From contig NZ_JAALFC010000005.1 in the NCBI RefSeq assembly GCF_011058155.1, forward strand, positions 62,001-126,000: a DNA stretch of 64,000 nucleotides. Direction: 5' to 3'. Of the stretch, positions 37,912-47,360 are shown in pieces. Made by a program: the position numbers and the translations under genes. A model generated the notes under the pieces. That model had not been told where the DNA came from, ran no database searches, and saw nothing but the letters and a program-made list of their open reading frames with translations. Position 1 is the stretch's first letter; each line of letters begins with the position of its first letter. The DNA comes from Litoribacterium kuwaitense (GTDB lineage: Bacteria; Bacillota; Bacilli; Bacillales; DSM-28697).

Positions 37912-38466
37912 GTGTTAACAATGAAAGATGTTGTCCGGGAAGGCCATCCTTCCCTTCGAAAGCAGGCAAAAGAAGTAGCCATACCACCTACAAAAGAAGA
38001 GATTGCCCTGCTTAAAAGTATGCAAACCTTTCTCTCCAACTCTCAAGACGAAGAATTGGTTGAAAAATATGATCTGCGACCAGGAGTCGGCCTGGCCGCG
38101 CCTCAATTGGGCGTTGAAAAACGAATGATCGCGGTTCTTTTAACAGATGATAAAGATCGCTTATACGATTACGGTCTTTTTAATCCAAAAATCGTCAGTC
38201 ATTCTGTCGAAAAAAGCTACCTTCCTTCAGGCGAAGGGTGTTTATCCGTAGACCGTGAAGTCCCGGGCATTGTTCCGCGCTATGCACGCATTACTGTGAA
38301 AGCGATCAATAGCGATTTAGAGCCGGTCAAGCTACGCCTACGCGGTTTACCCGCCATTGTTTTTCAACATGAAATTGATCATTTAAATGGCGTCATGTTT
38401 TATGATCATATTAACGAAGATGATCCATTCGCCATTCCAGAAAATGCTGTTGAAGTAGACCGTTAA
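37912..38466 (+). CDS. def: peptide deformylase
   Basis: A 184-residue Fe/Zn metalloenzyme that removes the N-formyl group from nascent proteins. All three motifs are present: G-V-G-L-A-A-P-Q near 58-65, E-G-C-L-S-V near 109-114 and H-E-I-D-H near 154-158. GTG at 37912 (then L-T-M-K-D-V) mirrors the M-I-T-M-E-N start of B. subtilis DefB and gives the same length; GGGGGTG lies 7 bases upstream. The frame further 5' covers the promoter. Confidence 0.95.
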   Translation: MLTMKDVVREGHPSLRKQAKEVAIPPTKEEIALLKSMQTFLSNSQDEELVEKYDLRPGVGLAAPQLGVEKRMIAVLLTDDKDRLYDYGLFNPKIVSHSVEKSYLPSGEGCLSVDREVPGIVPRYARITVKAINSDLEPVKLRLRGLPAIVFQHEIDHLNGVMFYDHINEDDPFAIPENAVEVDR

Positions 38467-38482
38467 ACATTAGATCAACACG

Positions 38483-38520
38483 AAAAAAGCCGGTTTTCCA
38501 TCAAGGTTACCGGCTTTTTC
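38483..38520. terminator. bidirectional terminator between def and ykrA
   Basis: AAAAAAGCCGGTtttCC pairs with GGttACCGGCTTTTT. Confidence 0.85.
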
Positions 38521-38533
38521 AATGGCTGGACGC

Positions 38534-39304
38534 TTAGAGCAATCCGACCTTTTCCAGGCCGTGGACAATCCCGCCTTCATCAACAGGCGATGTCACGACG
38601 TCAGCTTTCTTCTTAACCTCATCAGAAGCATTCCCCATAGCTACACCGCACCCAACAAACTCAAGCATCTCCAGATCATTCAAGCCATCTCCAAAAGCAT
38701 AAACATTGGCGCGATCTATATTTAAGGTGTTCATCACTTGCTGAATCCCAAATGCTTTTGAACCACCCGCAGGTAAAATGTCCATTGAATATTTGTGCCA
38801 ACGGACGAAATGAAGATTGTCAAAAGCTTCCCGATAAGGCTTTTCGTCACCCTCTTCACAAAAAAGCAACACTTGGAAAATATCATGGCTGTGAGGAAAA
38901 TTAGGCAAGTAAGGCGGATGCTCAAAATGAAGCGTTTGTAAGCTCTCCTCGATCTTTTTTTCGTATTCTGTTGAAGCTGTCATTTGATCGGCTCCCATAT
39001 ATGTAAGAGCATGATTGTTCTTAGAAGCAAAGCTTTTTAAACGCTCTAAAGAACTTGGCGGAAGCGCATTTTTATAAATCACTTGATCTTCATGTACAAC
39101 ATATTGGCCGTTGTAGCTGATAAAAGTGTTAATCCCTAGCTCTTCACGAAGCTCAGGATACATAAAGGGGCCTCTTCCTGTCGCAATCCCTGTTTCAATA
39201 CCATTCTTTTTAAGCAAATGAATGGCCTCTTTCGTTTCTCTGGGCAATAGCTTCTTTTCATTCAATAGTGTTCCATCGATGTCAAAAAACACGATCTTTT
39301 TCAA
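38534..39304 (-). CDS. ykrA: Cof-type HAD hydrolase (YkrA)
   Basis: A 256-residue HAD phosphatase of the Cof/type IIB class. Motif I is F-F-D-I-D-G-T-L near residues 5-12, motif II T-G-R-G near 42, and the C-terminal F-G-D-G-L-N-D-L-E-M-L near 205-215. Such enzymes hydrolyse sugar phosphates or pyridoxal phosphate; the substrate is unknown. B. subtilis ykrA neighbours def. Confidence 0.9.
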   Translation of the reverse strand: MKKIVFFDIDGTLLNEKKLLPRETKEAIHLLKKNGIETGIATGRGPFMYPELREELGINTFISYNGQYVVHEDQVIYKNALPPSSLERLKSFASKNNHALTYMGADQMTASTEYEKKIEESLQTLHFEHPPYLPNFPHSHDIFQVLLFCEEGDEKPYREAFDNLHFVRWHKYSMDILPAGGSKAFGIQQVMNTLNIDRANVYAFGDGLNDLEMLEFVGCGVAMGNASDEVKKKADVVTSPVDEGGIVHGLEKVGLL

Positions 39305-39471
39305 TGGTTGCGGAACTCCTTTCTTCGTAAAAAAACCACACTATAAAAATCTTTACAGTCTCATTCGACATGAAACGATCAATTTGCCATATAATATAAT
39401 TTAACTACGTTCCTGTCCATCCGGTCAATCCGCACTATGTATAAAACATATGAAGAAAGGAGATGATGGAC

Positions 39472-39543
39472 ATGTTAAAACAATTGAAACGGAAAATCAG
39501 AAGAAGATGGAAAGACTTGTTGCGAAAAAAAACATTGGCCTAA
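39472..39543 (+). CDS. candidate small cationic peptide
   Basis: A 23-codon ORF with a strong AAAGGAG site 9-10 bases before ATG. In-frame ATGs at 39463 and 39466 are closer to the site and could give 25-26 residues. The peptide is M-L-K-Q-L-K-R-K-I-R-R-R-W-K-D-L-L-R-K-K plus T-L-A: about half Lys/Arg, with periodic Leu/Ile/Trp, so an amphipathic helix is likely. It lies upstream of rpoY, past the divergent ykrA start. No homologue is recognised; expression is unproven. Confidence 0.4.
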   Translation: MLKQLKRKIRRRWKDLLRKKTLA

Positions 39544-39585
39544 AGCCTTTTTTACTCTCCTCTTTCTTCTATAGCATTAAAATAC

Positions 39586-39614
39586 ATGAAAAAAAAATTA
39601 AAATCCTATATAAT
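39586..39614 (+). promoter_or_regulatory. promoter of rpoY-rnjA
   Basis: A perfect TATAAT at 39609-39614 with an ATGAAA-like -35 at 17 bases, 37 bases before the rpoY ATG. Confidence 0.45.
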
Positions 39615-39650
39615 AAGCATAGACGATTATGAACGTAAGGAGAGAATATT

Positions 39651-39860
39651 ATGATTTTTAAAGTGCTTTATCAGCCTTCAAAAGATCAAGCGATCGTTAG
39701 AGAAGGTACGAAAACACTGTATGTTGAAGAAGAATCGGAGCGCGCAGTCCGAAAGAAATTAGCAAAGCATCATTATAACATTGAATATGTCCAAGCTTTG
39801 TCCCCGGAACACTTGGCATATGAACAACAATCAAGCAAATTTAAAGTGGAGTCTCTGTAG
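39651..39860 (+). CDS. rpoY: RNA polymerase epsilon subunit
   Basis: A 69-residue YkzG/RpoY protein, a small accessory subunit of Firmicutes RNA polymerase. It starts M-I-F-K-V-L-Y-Q and has L-Y-V-E-E-E-S-E-R-A-V-R near 25-36 and H-L-A-Y-E near the end. AAGGAGAG precedes the ATG. Its stop is 3 bases before rnjA, the conserved ykzG-rnjA pair. Confidence 0.95.
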   Translation: MIFKVLYQPSKDQAIVREGTKTLYVEEESERAVRKKLAKHHYNIEYVQALSPEHLAYEQQSSKFKVESL

Positions 39861-39863
39861 CCT

Positions 39864-41531
39864 ATGAAATCTGTTAAAAATGACCAAACTGCTGTTTTTG
39901 CGCTGGGCGGAATGGGCGAAATCGGAAAAAACATGTACGGTGTACAATTTCAAGATGAAATTATTCTAATTGATGCGGGGATCAAATTTCCGGAAGAAGA
40001 ACTGCTCGGCATTGACTATGTTATTCCAGATTTTACGTACGTTGTAAAGAATAAAGACAAGGTAAAGGGTCTATTTATTACGCACGGCCACGAAGACCAC
40101 ATTGGTGGTATACCTTACCTGTTAAGAGAGGTAAACATCCCGATTTATGCCGGGAAGTTAGCCATTGGTTTAATTAAAAATAAGTTAGATGAGCACGGTC
40201 TTTTGCGTAAAGCGAAGCTAAATGTCATTAGTGAAGATGACGTTATCAAATTTAGAAAAACGAGCGTAACTTTTTATAAAACGACACATAGTATCCCTGA
40301 TTCGTACGGTGTTGTCGTCAAAACACCACCGGGGAATATCGTGCATACTGGGGACTTTAAGTTTGACTTCACACCTGTAGGTGACCCTGCCAACTTGACG
40401 AAAATGGCCGAGATCGGCAAAGAGGGTGTACTCTGCCTGCTTTCTGATTCGACAAATGCTGAAGTTCCAGGGTTTACGATGTCCGAAAAACAAGTCGGCG
40501 ATAACATCCTTGATATTTTCCACAAGGTGGACGGGCGCATTATCTTTGCAACGTTCGCCTCGAATATTCATCGCTTGCAGCAAGTCGTTGAGGCTGCCGT
40601 ATCGACCGATAGAAAAATTGCCGTATTTGGCCGAAGTATGGAAAGCTCCATCGCCATCGGTCAAGAGCTTGGCTACATCCGTGCACCAAAGAATACGTTT
40701 ATTGAGCCACAACAAATTAATCGTCTACCGGCTGATAAAATCGTTATTCTTTGTACTGGAAGCCAAGGAGAACCGATGGCTGCTTTATCTAGAATCGCTA
40801 ACGGAACGCACCGTCAAATTCAGATCATACCTGGAGATACTGTCGTATTTTCATCGTCGCCGATCCCTGGAAACACCATTTCCGTTTCCAGAACGATTGA
40901 TATGCTCTACCGAGCGGGCGCTGAAGTCATTCATGGTTCACTTAATGATATTCATACGTCCGGTCACGGCTGCCAGCAAGAACAAAAACTGATGCTTCGT
41001 CTCATGAACCCTAAATACTTCCTGCCGATCCACGGAGAATTTAGAATGCTGAAAGAGCACGTAAAATTGGCAACAGCTTGCGGTGTCCCTGAAGATCATA
41101 GTTTCATTTTAGATATTGGCGAAGTTTTGGCACTTGGCAAAGATACCGCTGAAGTTGGTGGAAAAATCCCCTCTGGCTCTGTCTATGTAGATGGAAACGG
41201 CATTGGGGATATCGGAAATATTGTACTACGAGACCGACGAATTCTTTCAGAAGAAGGACTTGTCATTGTCGTCGTCAGCATTAATATGAAAGAATTTAAA
41301 ATCGCAGCCGGTCCAGACCTCATTTCTCGCGGATTTGTCTACATGAGAGAATCTGGTGATTTAATTAATGATGCTCAAGCCTTAATTGCTAAGCATCTTG
41401 AAAAAGTTATGGAACGCCGTACATCACAATGGTCTGAAATTAAAAATGAAATTACTGACACATTATCTCCTTTCTTATATGAGAAAACGAAGCGACGTCC
41501 GATGATTTTACCTATCATTATGGAAGTATAA
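39864..41531 (+). CDS. rnjA: ribonuclease J1
   Basis: A 555-residue metallo-beta-lactamase/beta-CASP RNase with 5'-3' exo- and endonuclease activity, central to mRNA decay and rRNA maturation. The metal motif H-G-H-E-D-H-I-G-G is near residues 74-82; H-T-G-D-F near 162, D-S-T-N-A near 194, and the beta-CASP motifs C-T-G-S-Q-G-E near 295 and H-T-S-G-H near 368 follow, with P-I-H-G-E near 390. Full length. Coupled to rpoY. Confidence 0.96.
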   Translation: MKSVKNDQTAVFALGGMGEIGKNMYGVQFQDEIILIDAGIKFPEEELLGIDYVIPDFTYVVKNKDKVKGLFITHGHEDHIGGIPYLLREVNIPIYAGKLAIGLIKNKLDEHGLLRKAKLNVISEDDVIKFRKTSVTFYKTTHSIPDSYGVVVKTPPGNIVHTGDFKFDFTPVGDPANLTKMAEIGKEGVLCLLSDSTNAEVPGFTMSEKQVGDNILDIFHKVDGRIIFATFASNIHRLQQVVEAAVSTDRKIAVFGRSMESSIAIGQELGYIRAPKNTFIEPQQINRLPADKIVILCTGSQGEPMAALSRIANGTHRQIQIIPGDTVVFSSSPIPGNTISVSRTIDMLYRAGAEVIHGSLNDIHTSGHGCQQEQKLMLRLMNPKYFLPIHGEFRMLKEHVKLATACGVPEDHSFILDIGEVLALGKDTAEVGGKIPSGSVYVDGNGIGDIGNIVLRDRRILSEEGLVIVVVSINMKEFKIAAGPDLISRGFVYMRESGDLINDAQALIAKHLEKVMERRTSQWSEIKNEITDTLSPFLYEKTKRRPMILPIIMEV

Positions 41532-41543
41532 GCTACTGACAAT

Positions 41544-41587
41544 CAAAAAAAGCGGAATGAGCCTAATGAAGCTCGTTCCGCTTTTTA
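41544..41587. terminator. bidirectional terminator between rnjA and ktrC
   Basis: AAAAAAAGCGGAAtGAGC pairs with GCTCgTTCCGCTTTTT. Confidence 0.9.
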
Positions 41588-41594
41588 TTCATGT

Positions 41595-42263
41595 TTATAT
41601 ATCTCCATCAATCAAATGCTTTTCAAAACGGCTAATGTCTTTGTCCGCGCCGATGACAATCATAATGTCGTTTGATTGCAATTCGGCTTCCGCTGGTGGT
41701 GATACGATAATATCTGGACCGCGCCGAAAGGCGACAATGTTGATGCCGTATTTTGCGCGAATGTCCAGATCTTGCAAGGTTGAGCCAATCATTTTATCAC
41801 TAACTCGAACCTCAACAATTGAATGCTCGTCCGATATTTCAAGGTAATCAAGAACATTGTTAGAAAGTATATGATGTGCAATACGCCGACCCATATCACG
41901 CTCTGGATGTACGATACGATCAGCACCAATTTTACTCAACACTTTTTCATGATAATCGTTCTGTGCTTTGACAGTAATCTGTTTAACACCCAATTCTTTT
42001 AACATCAAAGTCGTTAAAATGCTTGCTTGAATGTTGTCCCCAATCGCGACAATGACGTGATCAAAATTTCGTAACCCTAGGCTCTTTAACGCCTGTTCAT
42101 CTGTCGAATCAGCCATAACGGCATGGGAGGCTATCGTAGAAAATTCATTGACACGATCTTCGTCCATATCGATTGCCATGACTTCCATCCCTTGTTTGCT
42201 GAGCGCACGGCAGATGCTGCTACCAAATCTTCCAAGCCCAATGACTGCAAACTGCTTTTTCAT
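41595..42263 (-). CDS. ktrC: potassium channel regulatory subunit KtrC
   Basis: A 222-residue RCK protein: TrkA-N Rossmann domain (G-L-G-R-F-G near 8-13, ATP/NAD binding) and TrkA-C domain (about 135-222, the c-di-AMP-binding type). With a KtrB or KtrD channel it forms a K+ uptake system. The neighbour of rnjA in B. subtilis is ykqB/ktrC. No channel subunit lies in the window. The 235 bases upstream hold no gene. Confidence 0.93.
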   Translation of the reverse strand: MKKQFAVIGLGRFGSSICRALSKQGMEVMAIDMDEDRVNEFSTIASHAVMADSTDEQALKSLGLRNFDHVIVAIGDNIQASILTTLMLKELGVKQITVKAQNDYHEKVLSKIGADRIVHPERDMGRRIAHHILSNNVLDYLEISDEHSIVEVRVSDKMIGSTLQDLDIRAKYGINIVAFRRGPDIIVSPPAEAELQSNDIMIVIGADKDISRFEKHLIDGDI

Positions 42264-42500
42264 ACGGCAAACTCCTTCACTAAAATTCTTCTTTGTTTAT
42301 TATGCGCTTGGACAATCATGAAAAGCAAGCGTAGATCATCACACAATCACCACACATCGCAACTAAAAAAACCGCCGCTTCCCATCACGACGATTCCTAT
42401 ACGTGTGACACTTATCCACATTCCACGGCCTTTTAACTTTCTTTAAGCGCATCTCTCATAAGGTGTTCCTACGGTGAAACAGGTATTTCAAAATAAAGCA

Positions 42501-42532
42501 GGTAGACAAAGTCCTTCCCGACTTTGTCTACC
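42501..42532 (-). terminator. terminator of the ABC exporter operon
   Basis: A perfect 12-bp stem GGTAGACAAAGT/ACTTTGTCTACC, 20 bases past the stop; the minus strand continues with TGCTTTATTTT. Confidence 0.78.
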
Positions 42533-42552
42533 CCTTTAAAAATGAGCTATAG

Positions 42553-44370
42553 TCATGATGTCATTTGAAACTGGGATTGCACGAGACCAAAATAGATGCC
42601 TTTATGTTGCATAAGCTTCTCGTGATTGCCTCGTTCCATAATATGACCATGATCCAAAACAATAATTTGATCTGCTTCTCTAATTGTTGAGAGTCTATGG
42701 GCAATGATAATCGCTGTTCGCCCTTTGAGTAACGTTCTTAATGCTTCCTGAATACGCAGCTCTGACTCAGTATCAATACTTGCCGTAGCTTCATCCAGGA
42801 TAATAATTCGTGGGTCAGCCAATAATGCTCTTGCAAAAGAAAGCAATTGTCTTTCTCCAGCAGATAAGATGTTTCCACGTTCTTCAACCTCGGTTTCATA
42901 ACCGTCAGCCATTTTCATAATAAATTGATGCGCGCCGATCTGCTTCGCTGCTTCAATCACTTGTTCATCTGTAGCATCAGGATTACCAAAACGAATATTT
43001 TCTTTAATAGTCCCTGAAAAAATAAACGTGTCTTGCAAAACAATGCTGATTTGTGTTCGTAGACGGTCAAGGCTCAATTCTTTCACATCGATGCCATCAA
43101 TTCGAACAGTGCCTGCCGTAGCGTCGTAAAATCGGCTGATTAAGTTCGCAATCGTCGTTTTCCCTGAGCCTGTATGACCGACAAGCGCTAAGGTTTCTCC
43201 AGCCTCAGCGTGGATATTAATGCTGTTTAGCGCTTTTCTTTTTTCATCATAGGCAAACTCAACATTCTCGAAATCGATGCGCCCTTTCATATCAATGTCT
43301 ACAGGGTCATCGCTTTCCGGTACATTTGGCTGCTCATCCAAGTATTCAAAAATTCGTTCTGAAGATGCCATACCAACAAGCAGCTGGTTATACACTTGAC
43401 CTAAGCGTGAAATAGGCTCCCAAAACATTCCTAAATAGATCGCAAACGTAACGAGATCTCCAGTCGTAATCGACCCAGTCGAGTACAAATAAGATCCGAA
43501 AACGATTAGAATGACCGTCCCAACCGCATTTGACATTTCTACGACCGGCCGGAACATCGCGTTTTTCTTAGATGCATCCTGCCAAGCCTCATACGTTTCT
43601 GTATTGACTCCATCGAAAAAGTCCATATTCTCTTTTTCTTGCGTATACGCTTGTGTCACGCGGACACCTTGAATGCTTTCATTCAAATGAGAATTCAACT
43701 TCGACTGACGTAAACGAACAATCTGCCAAGAACGTCTGATTTTTTTACGCAGCTTTGTTGACACTAAAAACATGATTGGCAAGATAATGACGACCGCAAG
43801 CGCGAACTCTGGTGAGATGCTGAATAACAGGATGACAATCCCTAAAAGCATAATCAAGTCCATCAGAATGTTGATAACACCGTTCGTAAATAAATCCTGT
43901 AACGAGTTGACATCATTCAAAATACGGACGAGAATCGATCCCGCCGATCGTTTATCAAAAAAGTTTAAGCTTAATCTTTCCACATGCGAAAACAAATGCT
44001 GACGTAAATCATAAATAACGTGTTGACCTAAGCGATTCATCCATCGCATACGAAAGTAGTTGGCAATGTAACTCAATACATATAAAAATGCGACTCCAGC
44101 CACTAGCAGCATGAGCGGCGAATATCCATCCGCTTGAAGCGCGTAATCTAAAGCAACCTTACCCGTCAACAAAGGAACGACGAGGCGCACCAAGGTTGAA
44201 ATGATGACGGCAAAAATGGCTTTCGGAAGCAATGTTGTACTATAGGGCTTCATATACGTTAGGAGTCGCGCCATCTGCGACCAGTTAAACGGCTTTTCAA
44301 TGGCGCGATCCTGAGAATAATAGAAACGTTTTAAGTGTCTAGGCATCATTTTTTCATTGTTTGTAGCCAT
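42553..44370 (-). CDS. yknV: ABC exporter half-transporter (YknV-like)
   Basis: A 605-residue permease-ATPase fusion with six membrane helices (about 45-330) and a nucleotide-binding domain: Walker A G-H-T-G-S-G-K-T near 395, Walker B I-I-I-L-D-E-A near 518. The signature reads L-S-A-G-E-R-Q rather than L-S-G-G-Q, so one of the two ATP sites is likely degenerate, as in heterodimeric exporters. Size and locus match YknV of B. subtilis (604). It starts 18 bases after its partner. Substrate unknown; lipid or drug export is typical. Confidence 0.85.
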   Translation of the reverse strand: MATNNEKMMPRHLKRFYYSQDRAIEKPFNWSQMARLLTYMKPYSTTLLPKAIFAVIISTLVRLVVPLLTGKVALDYALQADGYSPLMLLVAGVAFLYVLSYIANYFRMRWMNRLGQHVIYDLRQHLFSHVERLSLNFFDKRSAGSILVRILNDVNSLQDLFTNGVINILMDLIMLLGIVILLFSISPEFALAVVIILPIMFLVSTKLRKKIRRSWQIVRLRQSKLNSHLNESIQGVRVTQAYTQEKENMDFFDGVNTETYEAWQDASKKNAMFRPVVEMSNAVGTVILIVFGSYLYSTGSITTGDLVTFAIYLGMFWEPISRLGQVYNQLLVGMASSERIFEYLDEQPNVPESDDPVDIDMKGRIDFENVEFAYDEKRKALNSINIHAEAGETLALVGHTGSGKTTIANLISRFYDATAGTVRIDGIDVKELSLDRLRTQISIVLQDTFIFSGTIKENIRFGNPDATDEQVIEAAKQIGAHQFIMKMADGYETEVEERGNILSAGERQLLSFARALLADPRIIILDEATASIDTESELRIQEALRTLLKGRTAIIIAHRLSTIREADQIIVLDHGHIMERGNHEKLMQHKGIYFGLVQSQFQMTS

Positions 44371-44388
44371 CGGGATCCACCTCCATAC

Positions 44389-46148
44389 TTACCCGATTCT
44401 CTGGGACTCTAGCACTGCTTCCCGGTCTTTATATTGAATATCATAAATTCGGCGGTATGCTCCTTCTTCTAAAGAAATGAGCTCATTATGTGTTCCTCGC
44501 TCAACAACTTCTCCTTCTTCCAAAACAAGAATTTCATCAGCATGTTGGAGTGAAGAAATACGGTGAGCAATAATAAACGTTGTGCGCCCTTCCATGACCG
44601 TTTCGAGTGCTTTTTGGATTTTCGCCTCTGTTTGCATATCAACGGCACTCGTCGCATCATCCAACACTAACACTGCCGGATTAATTAAGATGGCCCGAGC
44701 AATCGCAATTCGTTGTTTCTGCCCTCCAGAGAGTCCCATTCCTCTTTCACCGAGAATCGTATTGTAGCCATCTGGCATCTCCATAATAAAGTCGTGGGCT
44801 TGAGCACTTTTTGCGGCCGCAATGATTTCTTCCATGCTAGCCTCGGGGTTTCCGTAAGCAATATTATCTTGAATGCTTGAAGAGAACAAAAAGGTCTCTT
44901 GCAAAACAAAACCAACGTTGTTACGGAGTGTTTTCAACTTCATATTTTCAATAGGTATGCCGTCGAGTAAAATGCTTCCGCTCGTTCGATCATAAAAGCG
45001 TGCTAACAGCTGAGGGATCGTCGTCTTACCTGACCCCGTCGCGCCTAATAGACCAATCGTCTTGCCTGCTTCAGTATGGAAACTCACATGCTTAAGCGCG
45101 TAATCGTCTTCGGATGTATACTTGAGACTGACATCATCAAAGCGAACATCACCAGTTAATCTTTCTACAGCAACCGGCTCCTCAGGATCTTTGATTTCTT
45201 CGTCTTGATCAAGAATTTGCGATAACCGTTCTCCAGACGCTTTAGATTGTGAGAACGTGTTAATCATAAAGCCAAGGTTCATTAATGGTCCGAGAATGTA
45301 CCAAACAAGGCTAAAGAAAGCGACAAGATCACCAACCTGCAGCGAATCATTTATGACGAGAAATCCACCAAAACCTAGCAAGAAAACGACACTAAATTGA
45401 CCGATCAGCTCCATTAAAGGAAAATATTTTGCCCAGATATCGGTCGTAAACAGATTTCGATCACGATAATCCGTATTGGCATTCGTAAACTTGCGAATCT
45501 CAAAATCTTCACGGGACAACGATTTTACCGTATTTATCCCGCTGACATTTTCTTGAATATTTGTATTCAGGCGTGCGAGTGACAAACGGACATTCCTAAA
45601 GGCTGGATGCACCCTGCGATCGAATCGATAGACGACAATCGCAAGAAACGGCATAAAAATCATCGTCACGAGCGCCAAAGGTACCGAATAGTAAAACATG
45701 ACGCCAAGTGAAATCGTCACGAGTAATAAAAAATTTAAGACTTGAGATGCACCAAACGATAAGAAGAAACGGAAAGCTTCGACGTCCTGCGTCAGACGAG
45801 ACATTAAATCGCCAGTTCGTGCGTTATCATAATATCTAAAAGGTAAAAATTGTAATTTTTCATATAGTGCTTTCCTTAATGAATAAACGGAACGAATTCC
45901 AAACATTTCGCCGAAATACTGGTTTACAAAGCCTGCCCCCGCTTTAATCATCATGAGAACAAAAAAACCAATGGCGAGAATGGGAACGAGTTCATACCTA
46001 CCTGCGATCAACACATCGTTGATTGTAATTTCCAACACGATCGGATAGACCACTGTAATACTCGAAACAAATAATAAAGCAAAGAGCGACCAAAAAAATA
46101 ACGTTTATGCGGCCAGTAAAATCCCTTCAATCGCTTAAACGTGTCCAC
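44389..46148 (-). CDS. yknU: ABC exporter half-transporter (YknU-like), frameshift near start
   Basis: The partner permease-ATPase with canonical Walker A G-A-T-G-S-G-K-T, signature L-S-G-G-Q-K-Q and V-L-V-L-D-D-A-T-S Walker B (Asp in place of the catalytic Glu, so this site may not hydrolyse ATP). The open frame starts at V-Y-P-I-V-L-E-I. GTG at 46148, after GAGAGG, reads M-D-T-F-K-R-L-K-G-F-Y-W-P-H-K-R-Y-F-F and loses frame in a 7-base A run at 46092-46098. One extra base gives W-S-L-F-A-L-L-F-V-S-S-I-T-V and 586 residues (YknU 585). Confidence 0.87.
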
Positions 46149-46523
46149 AGGATAACCTCTCTTCCAATCAATAAATAGTTCATTTCCCAAAACATTTGAT
46201 TTACGAAACTTTTTTTGACAAAACACCCTCTGATTTTAAGATCATCTTCCTAAAAAACCAGAGCACTGCTCAGCTTTTACATCGGAATTCTCTCCCTTTG
46301 CTTTGTATGATCAAATCGTTAAAGAAATGCCTGAGTAACAAACATTTCTCGAACGTTTGATAATGAAAAGTCATGGTCTTAGTTATATTACACCTTATTT
46401 TTGCAAGGTCAAGAGGGTTTTTTAAAATATTTTCAAAAATGTGTTCTTTCCTTATAAAGAGGGATTTTCTGAAAATAATGTATCCATACAGTGCATATAT
46501 TCGACTCAAATATCTTACGAGCA

Positions 46524-46556
46524 TAAAAAAAACTGTCCCATAAAAATGGGACAGCC
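46524..46556 (-). terminator. terminator of ykuU
   Basis: CTGTCCCAT pairs with ATGGGACAG and the minus strand continues with eight T. The 375 bases between the exporter start (46148) and here hold the exporter's promoter region and no supported gene. Confidence 0.88.
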
Positions 46557-46576
46557 AAAAAGAAAAACGTAACTTC

Positions 46577-47119
46577 TTATAGTGTCTCTTGTCCAGGCTT
46601 CCAGTTCGCCGGGCACAATCCACCTGTTTGTAATGCCTGAAGTACGCGAAGCGTCTCATCGACGTCACGGCCAATGTTGTTGTGGTTAACAACAGAATAC
46701 ATAAGCTCTCCTTCTGGAGAAATAATGAACAAGCCGCGAAGTGCCACGCCCTCTTCCTCAATAAGAACACCATAGTCACGAGCTACTTTGTGGTTCGTAT
46801 CAGCAGCAAGTGCGTATTTTAAGTCGCCAAGACCATTATCATCACGAGAAGTGTTGATCCAAGCAAGGTGTGTATGGATCGTGTCTGTCGATACGCCAAT
46901 CACTTCTGCATCAAGATCTTCAAACTCATCAAAGCGATCAGATAATGCTGTAATTTCAGTTGGGCAAACAAATGTAAAGTCCATTGGGTAGAAGAATAAA
47001 ACTGTCCACTGATCATTCTTCATATTTTCTTCCAAACTCACTTTCCCAAACTCTTTGTTCGGCATCACTGCATCCATTTCAAAGCGTGGTGCTTGTTTCG
47101 CAACCATACGTTCTGCCAT
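46577..47119 (-). CDS. ykuU: 2-Cys peroxiredoxin (YkuU)
   Basis: A 180-residue AhpC/Tsa-type thiol peroxidase. The peroxidatic Cys is in F-T-F-V-C-P-T-E near residue 52 and the resolving Cys in G-G-L-C-P-A-N-W near 169. It reduces H2O2 and alkyl peroxides with electrons from thioredoxin. Length equals B. subtilis YkuU, which also neighbours ykuT. AGGAGGG precedes the ATG. It has its own promoter with a palindrome in the leader. Confidence 0.93.
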   Translation of the reverse strand: MAERMVAKQAPRFEMDAVMPNKEFGKVSLEENMKNDQWTVLFFYPMDFTFVCPTEITALSDRFDEFEDLDAEVIGVSTDTIHTHLAWINTSRDDNGLGDLKYALAADTNHKVARDYGVLIEEEGVALRGLFIISPEGELMYSVVNHNNIGRDVDETLRVLQALQTGGLCPANWKPGQETL

Positions 47120-47134
47120 ATGTAAACCCTCCTA

Positions 47135-47187
47135 GATAATATTATCACTTACAGATTTAGTATACTCCAAATGATAATTAAAGTCAA
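47135..47187 (-). promoter_or_regulatory. ykuU: ykuU promoter with downstream palindrome
   Basis: TTGACT (47182-47187) and TATACT (47159-47164) are spaced by 17 bases. Between the start point and the ribosome site is the perfect 12-base palindrome GATAATATTATC (47135-47146), close in style to Fur/PerR boxes, which fits a peroxide- or iron-responsive gene. Confidence 0.6.
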
Positions 47188-47360
47188 TATTAAATAATAA
47201 TAAATGTAATCTGTGTTTTTTCTATGGTACACATTTATTTTACCCTACACGAAGCTTTTTCACACGCGGGATGCTTGGCACATATATTCTTTTTTTCATA
47301 TATAAATGTGCTACACTTCACAATTGATAATACTATTTATTTCATAGGAGATGATGTCTA

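Noticed and set aside
39450-39632. 60-codon frame upstream of rpoY
   Set aside because: Its start lacks a correctly placed ribosome site; the nearby AAAGGAG fits the other frame, starting at 39463-39472.
40218-40715. 165-codon antisense frame within rnjA
   Set aside because: Shadow of a highly conserved gene; no start signal.
41600-42480. Possible c-di-AMP riboswitch near ktrC
   Set aside because: The upstream region is short and shows no conserved ydaO-type stems.
46270-46779. 169-codon minus-strand frame
   Set aside because: It overlaps the end of ykuU in another frame and its terminator; low-complexity AT sequence.
47270-47325. AT-rich inverted repeat GCACATATAT/ATATATaaATGTGC before ykuT
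   Set aside because: Imperfect and in very AT-rich sequence, where such repeats arise by chance; noted only as part of the divergent control region.
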